From: Phoenix dactylifera
Lineage: Eukaryota > Streptophyta > Magnoliopsida > Arecales > Arecaceae
NCBI RefSeq assembly: GCF_009389715.1
Contig: NW_024068262.1
Span: 62,001-126,000, forward strand
Length of the DNA: 64,000 bases
Direction of reading: 5' to 3'
Made by a program: the position numbers and the translations under genes. The notes beneath the pieces are model-generated. The model worked only from the letters and a program-made list of their open reading frames with translations. It was not told the origin of the DNA and ran no database searches. Shown here piece after piece: positions 60,101 through 64,000 of this stretch (the stretch's first letter is position 1; each line of letters starts with the position of its first letter).

Positions 60101-62973
60101 ATTCATGTAGCCAACCACAAATGATCGGGTTAGGGATTGTTTTTCATGATTCATGAGATAAATATATAAATAGTTCATATTTCTAGAGAGAGATCCATAC
60201 CCGATTAGGTGTATTTCTAGAGAGAAATCCATATCTGATTAGGTGTATTTCTAGACAGAGATCCATATCTGATTAGGTGTATGCACATCTATTTCTACCC
60301 GCTTGTGAATGTGAAACTCCAAATGGTTCAACTTGAAGCAACACAAAAGCAAAAATAAAAAAGAAAAAAAAGTAATAAAAGCTCACATTTTGATAAGTCT
60401 TTGCATCTTCCGTATCATCCATCAACTTGCGAACATCTTCCAGATTGATCTCACTTTGTATAGCTTTGATGGCATTATTGCCTGCCTTCAAGCTTTCAAA
60501 TACAACTTTCTGTTTGCTTGCCAGTTCAATATCTGCCAACTGAACTAAGTGAAAAACAGATAGATATTACTATATAATACATGAAAGAAGACAGCTACAA
60601 TTAGACCATTTTCTAAGTAGTTCAAACAAAAGTACGCACCATACAAAATCCTCCACTATAACAACAAATGCATTCATTCACATGTCACTACATACTTGTT
60701 GCTCAACATTAATTAGCCAAGCATCAACTTGCTTCAATAACTCTTCCTGAGCTTTCTTCTTTTTCAGTGCAAGAAGGGCCCTGTCTTTCCTCTTCTCTCG
60801 AATCAGGTCCCTTGCAGCTTGCTTCTCAGCTTCAATGACAGCAACAAGCTGGAGTGGCAAAAAACAGAGAACCAGGATCACAGAAATGATGTTAGTAGTT
60901 TAAAAATTGTTTTAGATATTCATCAAGGGCATCTCCTATAAGTTCATCGAGCAAGGATATAGAGCAAAAAGCTTTGGAGCTCATGCAGAGTCTCAGATAC
61001 CGTACAACTATATTCACTAACTTTCAGATACGAAAACCCTGAAGAGTGGTTCATCTTCCAAATTTGCTCGAGCAGAACAAGCATCATGCAAAAACAAAAG
61101 GAAACTTCAAGATCTAACAAATTCAAAAAGAAAGGTTACTTTTACCAGCATGGAGGACCTCAAGCACTCCTATCATAAAAATTAGAAACAAAAGTCTTTT
61201 GGGAAAGCATATTTCACGTGCTAAAAGCCTAAAACAGTCAATGGAGTTTTTGTCTTCGTCACTTTGGATATCCATTACCTGCTAAATAAGCTGATAAGCT
61301 ATAACTTTGACCAGAGTTTATGGAAACCAAATATTTGGTGTCACAGAACCAATGGGAAGAAGACAGACACCAGTTCCCACTTTTCATGTACTAAAGTTAA
61401 GCAAAGAATTGCATGTCATTGATCAGAAAAGGATTAAAATGGATTAGAAAAAGTGGCTAGTGTTTTCTTTCTTTTCTTTATTTTCTTTTTTGGCCAAGAA
61501 GACCAAAGACCATGGAGTATATCAATATGCCAGTTAGAAAGGATAGTGCTGTGGTCAATGTTGGCCGGTTTAAAGGAGCTCCTCAGGCAGATCAGTAGTC
61601 CAAAGCATGCTGGCCCATTGCTAAGTTCCTAGCTTGGAAAGCCAGTCAGCAAGTTGATTGGCTTCCCAATAAACATGAGCAATATTTACATTAGAAATGG
61701 ACCACAAAAGAAATAAATATCACGCAACATGAGGCTGGAGCCATGTAAGGGTCTGTAATGGTTAATCCAAGAAGTGGGTAGTCAGTTGACCTTGAACCCA
61801 CAAAAACCAAAACCCATGGGTAAGCGATGTGGCATTGAACAAATGGTCCGTCCAATAACATATGTGGATGGAAATCAGAATTTAGTGGCAACAATTTGTG
61901 CAAGATCAGAATCCATGGGATACAGCAGTGCTCAAACAAGAATTCGCACAACATATTGAATGAGAAATGGAGATTAAGTGCATGATTGTGCCTGTATATG
62001 AAGAAACTGATCAGCTACAGCAGGTAAAGGATTCAAATCGGAAAGTCGCTATCATACTGCTTATACGCGAGCCATGCATTCTTGCATGCGTACATACATA
62101 GGTATGTATGTATTGTGATTGGTGGACAGTAGTTTTCCTTGGTTGCGAATAAAAACTTGAAGGTCGGGAAACAGGTATGTCATTTAAATGCCTATGAACA
62201 TTTATGAATCCCTTGGTTTGGCATGAAATGTGGATGACATTGAAAGATGCTGAATCGCAAACCTAATTTATTTTTTTTTTCTTTTTCTTTTTTGTTTTGG
62301 GGGTGGGATTGGAGAGCAGGGGTCGTCACCCTTTTTTTTGAAAAAAAAAGAAAGAAAAAACAAAAAAAAAAAGTGTTAGCTCCGATTGGTTAATTTATAG
62401 TAATGCTCCGTAAGAGTAGCATCTAATGGTTGAGTAGATGCATTTGCCCCTGTATTATATTAAAATATGTGCGCATTACTTCATGGAACACATCCAAAGA
62501 AGAACCAAAGTTGTAGCATCTCATTCTAGCAAGAAAGGTCAAGGAAAACATGGAGGGAAAAATTATCAATCTTTGATGGTGCGGAAACAAAGTTAAAGGA
62601 TGATATTAATGGCAACAGGAAGTGATTTATAGAAAACGATATGGCAATAGTTAACAGAGGCACTCCACAGATCCACATTAAGTAAGTTCCAGGAGACGCA
62701 GTTATCGAGAAAACCGAGCTGAATTAAAGGCCCTCTCGTCTCCTATTCTTCCTCAACAGATAAGAATAAGAAATCAACAATTCGGAGAAGAAGAGATATC
62801 TTGTTATTGCCACGAAAATATACACATAGATGGGTGGAAAGAAGGCAGGAAGGAGGAGGGTGCGAGGGGACCTGCTGCTGGTATTGAGCGAGCTTGCGGC
62901 GTTGGGTCTTAAGGGAGAGGATTGCTCGATCCACGTCCGTAATCTTAGGTTTCTTCACGAATAAATTCCCCAT
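56953..62973 (-). CDS. VPS20: Vacuolar protein sorting-associated protein 20 homolog (ESCRT-III, CHMP6-like)
   Basis: Cytosolic/endosomal ESCRT-III subunit that nucleates the polymer shaping multivesicular-body vesicles. Exons (minus): 62973-62872, 60848-60696, 60539-60387, 57826-57743, 57361-57163, 56978-56953; phases join to 238 aa (Arabidopsis VPS20 proteins about 216-219 aa, from memory). It starts [20 protein letters not shown], with Gly2 for N-myristoylation, then basic helix [68 protein letters not shown], acidic [19 protein letters not shown], and tail VLEEPLPA before TGA. The tiny 26-nt last exon restores the family-typical C-terminus. The exon 5 donor is directly followed by a CT microsatellite; reading through it gives a false Ser-Leu repeat tail. 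The 5' UTR has AAACCCTAACCCT (telo-box) at 62987-62999. Confidence 0.95.
57125..57162. repeat. CT microsatellite at the VPS20 exon 5 splice donor
   Basis: On the minus strand the donor GT is itself the first part of (CT)n: G|GTCTCTCTCT continues for about 15 units, followed by GTGC repeats toward 57060. Confidence 0.95.
60181..60282. repeat. 34-bp tandem repeat, three copies, in VPS20 intron 2-3 interval
   Basis: Units begin TTCTAGAGAGAGATCCAT at 60181, 60215 and 60249; they differ at a few bases (CATACCC against CATATCT, GAGAGA against GACAGA). They lie about 105 bases downstream of exon 3 in the gene's sense direction. Confidence 0.88.
61560..61960 (-). mobile_element. LINE RNase H remnant in VPS20 intron 1
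   Basis: The minus strand reads [10 protein letters not shown], then [16 protein letters not shown], the conserved tail of plant LINE RVT_3 RNase H domains. Upstream blocks are scrambled by frame changes. It has the same orientation as the host gene and is clearly dead. Confidence 0.55.
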
Positions 62974-63240
62974 GGCCGCTCCTCCCCAAACCCTAACCCT
63001 CGTCTTTCTTAAGGGGAGAGGGTAAGGGAAATCCAACGAAGGAAGGACGGGGAAATCGCTGCCCCACTGTCTCGCCACACCGGCTTGGAGTGGAGTTGAG
63101 GAAGGAAAAGAAAGAGAGAAGAAGAGCTTCCTTTTTTTTTTCTTTTCTTTTCTTTTCTCTTCATTTCCCGCCTTTTCCTCTCTCCTTTTGGCCTCGCTCC
63201 CTTCCTCTCCGCTGGCCGTCGTTCATTAAGATGCGTGCCC
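62974..63240 (-). promoter_or_regulatory. VPS20 5' UTR and proximal promoter region
   Basis: The ATG context is GGCCATGG. AAACCCTAACCCT lies 14-26 bases upstream of the ATG on the opposite strand (62987-62999), and a pyrimidine/purine-skewed AAAAGAAAAGAAAAG tract is at 63131-63160. No TATA box is assigned. Confidence 0.35.
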
Positions 63241-63542
63241 CACATCTCGTCGTCCGTCAGCTACGTATCGGGAGACCAAAAAAATATCTATTAACGATAG
63301 AAAGAAAATATGACCCGGCCGCTTGCATGCGGAAGATCAAGCGACTTGTGCCGTTAAATGGTGCTGCACCCAGAGATTATTGCGGCGGACGATATACCGA
63401 CATTCCTTGGCGCTAATTTTAGCCGATGAAGGATTGCTCAGATTCCTGGTCCTCGTGCCGGTAATTTCTAGTTTTGTTGAAGCTAAGCGTCCGCAAGACT
63501 TCCAAGGGCTCGCGGTCGCACTTTGCAAATATCTCTTGGTAG

Positions 63543-63718
63543 CAAGGTTCGCTGTACCGGTCGGTACCGAGCGTACCGTACCCATACCGATGGATACCGG
63601 TATCGGTACACCAATATCGGTACGATCGGTACCGAGCGTACCGTATCGTACCGACACTCGGTATGCCTATACTAGTGCGGCACCGGTACGGGGTTCGGTA
63701 CCGGTACGGCGAACCTTG
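63543..63718. mobile_element. GTACCG-rich hAT MITE with perfect 8-bp TSD
   Basis: CTTGGTAG flanks both sides (63535-63542 and 63719-63726). Terminal inverted repeats are CAAGGTTCGCTGTACCGG and, reversed, CAAGGTTCGCCGTACCGG. The 176-bp interior is packed with GGTACCG and CGGTACG words and can fold almost end to end. Confidence 0.88.
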
Positions 63719-63726
63719 CTTGGTAG

Positions 63727-64000
63727 TATCGGAACCAGCTGCGGTATTTTTCCTCAACACCGGTCATTTGAGGCAAAACTAGCATAGCTCACATCAGAGA
63801 AAGATGATACTTGTCTATATATAGCAGCGGTCATTTTAGAGCCTTTATGCAACATCGGCAAGTTCTAAACTGGTATTAATGTTGCGAGTTTCTAATTTCT
63901 ACGTAATAACGTATCATATAATCAAGCTTGAGCTAATCCCAGCAAGCCGTGCCCCGGAACTAGCGTCATACTTTACATGCACGTACGAGAGATTATTGAA
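63727..64000. other. Intergenic end of window
   Basis: No gene, repeat border or RNA feature recognised. Confidence 0.4.

Overview
This is 64 kb of plant nuclear DNA. Multi-exon genes with GT-AG introns, long AT-rich introns, many microsatellites and decayed LINE, copia, gypsy-type and hAT elements all point to a plant chromosome. Gene content and style fit a non-grass monocot such as a palm; that taxonomic guess is inference only. No organellar, bacterial or CRISPR features were seen, and no tRNA or rRNA gene.

Five protein-coding genes can be assembled exon by exon with every splice phase consistent. (1) 1040-4342 (+): the membrane and kinase half of an LRR-II receptor kinase close to NIK3; its LRR ectodomain lies before base 1. 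(2) 27850-36567 (+): a complete class I KNOX homeobox gene, five exons, 292 aa. (3) 40413-43972 (+): complete plastid MENG, the last methyltransferase of phylloquinone synthesis, eight exons, 253 aa. (4) 45440-53579 (-): a complete cysteine-rich (DUF26) receptor-like kinase, eight exons, 666 aa, one intron with a GC donor. (5) 56953-62973 (-): a complete ESCRT-III VPS20/CHMP6 gene, six exons, 238 aa, with a CT microsatellite fused to a splice donor. A sixth minus-strand transcription unit (about 10301 to 6508) is supported by a telo-box/site-II promoter, a short first exon, a last exon and a box C/D snoRNA at 9378-9466; its protein is not recognised.

From 10.7 to 27 kb there is almost no gene content: a LINE remnant (14.6-15.6 kb), a truncated Ty1/copia element (17.1-18.7 kb), a probable solo gypsy-type LTR (18.99-20.61 kb), short tandem repeats and a LINE 3' end (25.36-26.03 kb).

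The most unusual structure is a 2.25-kb direct duplication of the KNOX upstream region plus most of exon 1, placed inside intron 3 of the same gene (25768-28029 copied at 32518-34768). By eye the copies differ only in two simple-repeat lengths. Several TIR elements have readable target-site duplications: two hAT elements flanking MENG exons 1-3, a GTACCG-rich hAT MITE and its longer relative, an hAT-like element at 6.8-7.7 kb, and a 1.7-kb TIR element whose interior is a 138-bp AT-rich minisatellite. The genes belong to separate pathways (membrane signalling, meristem control, plastid quinone synthesis, endosomal sorting) and show no operon-like relationship.
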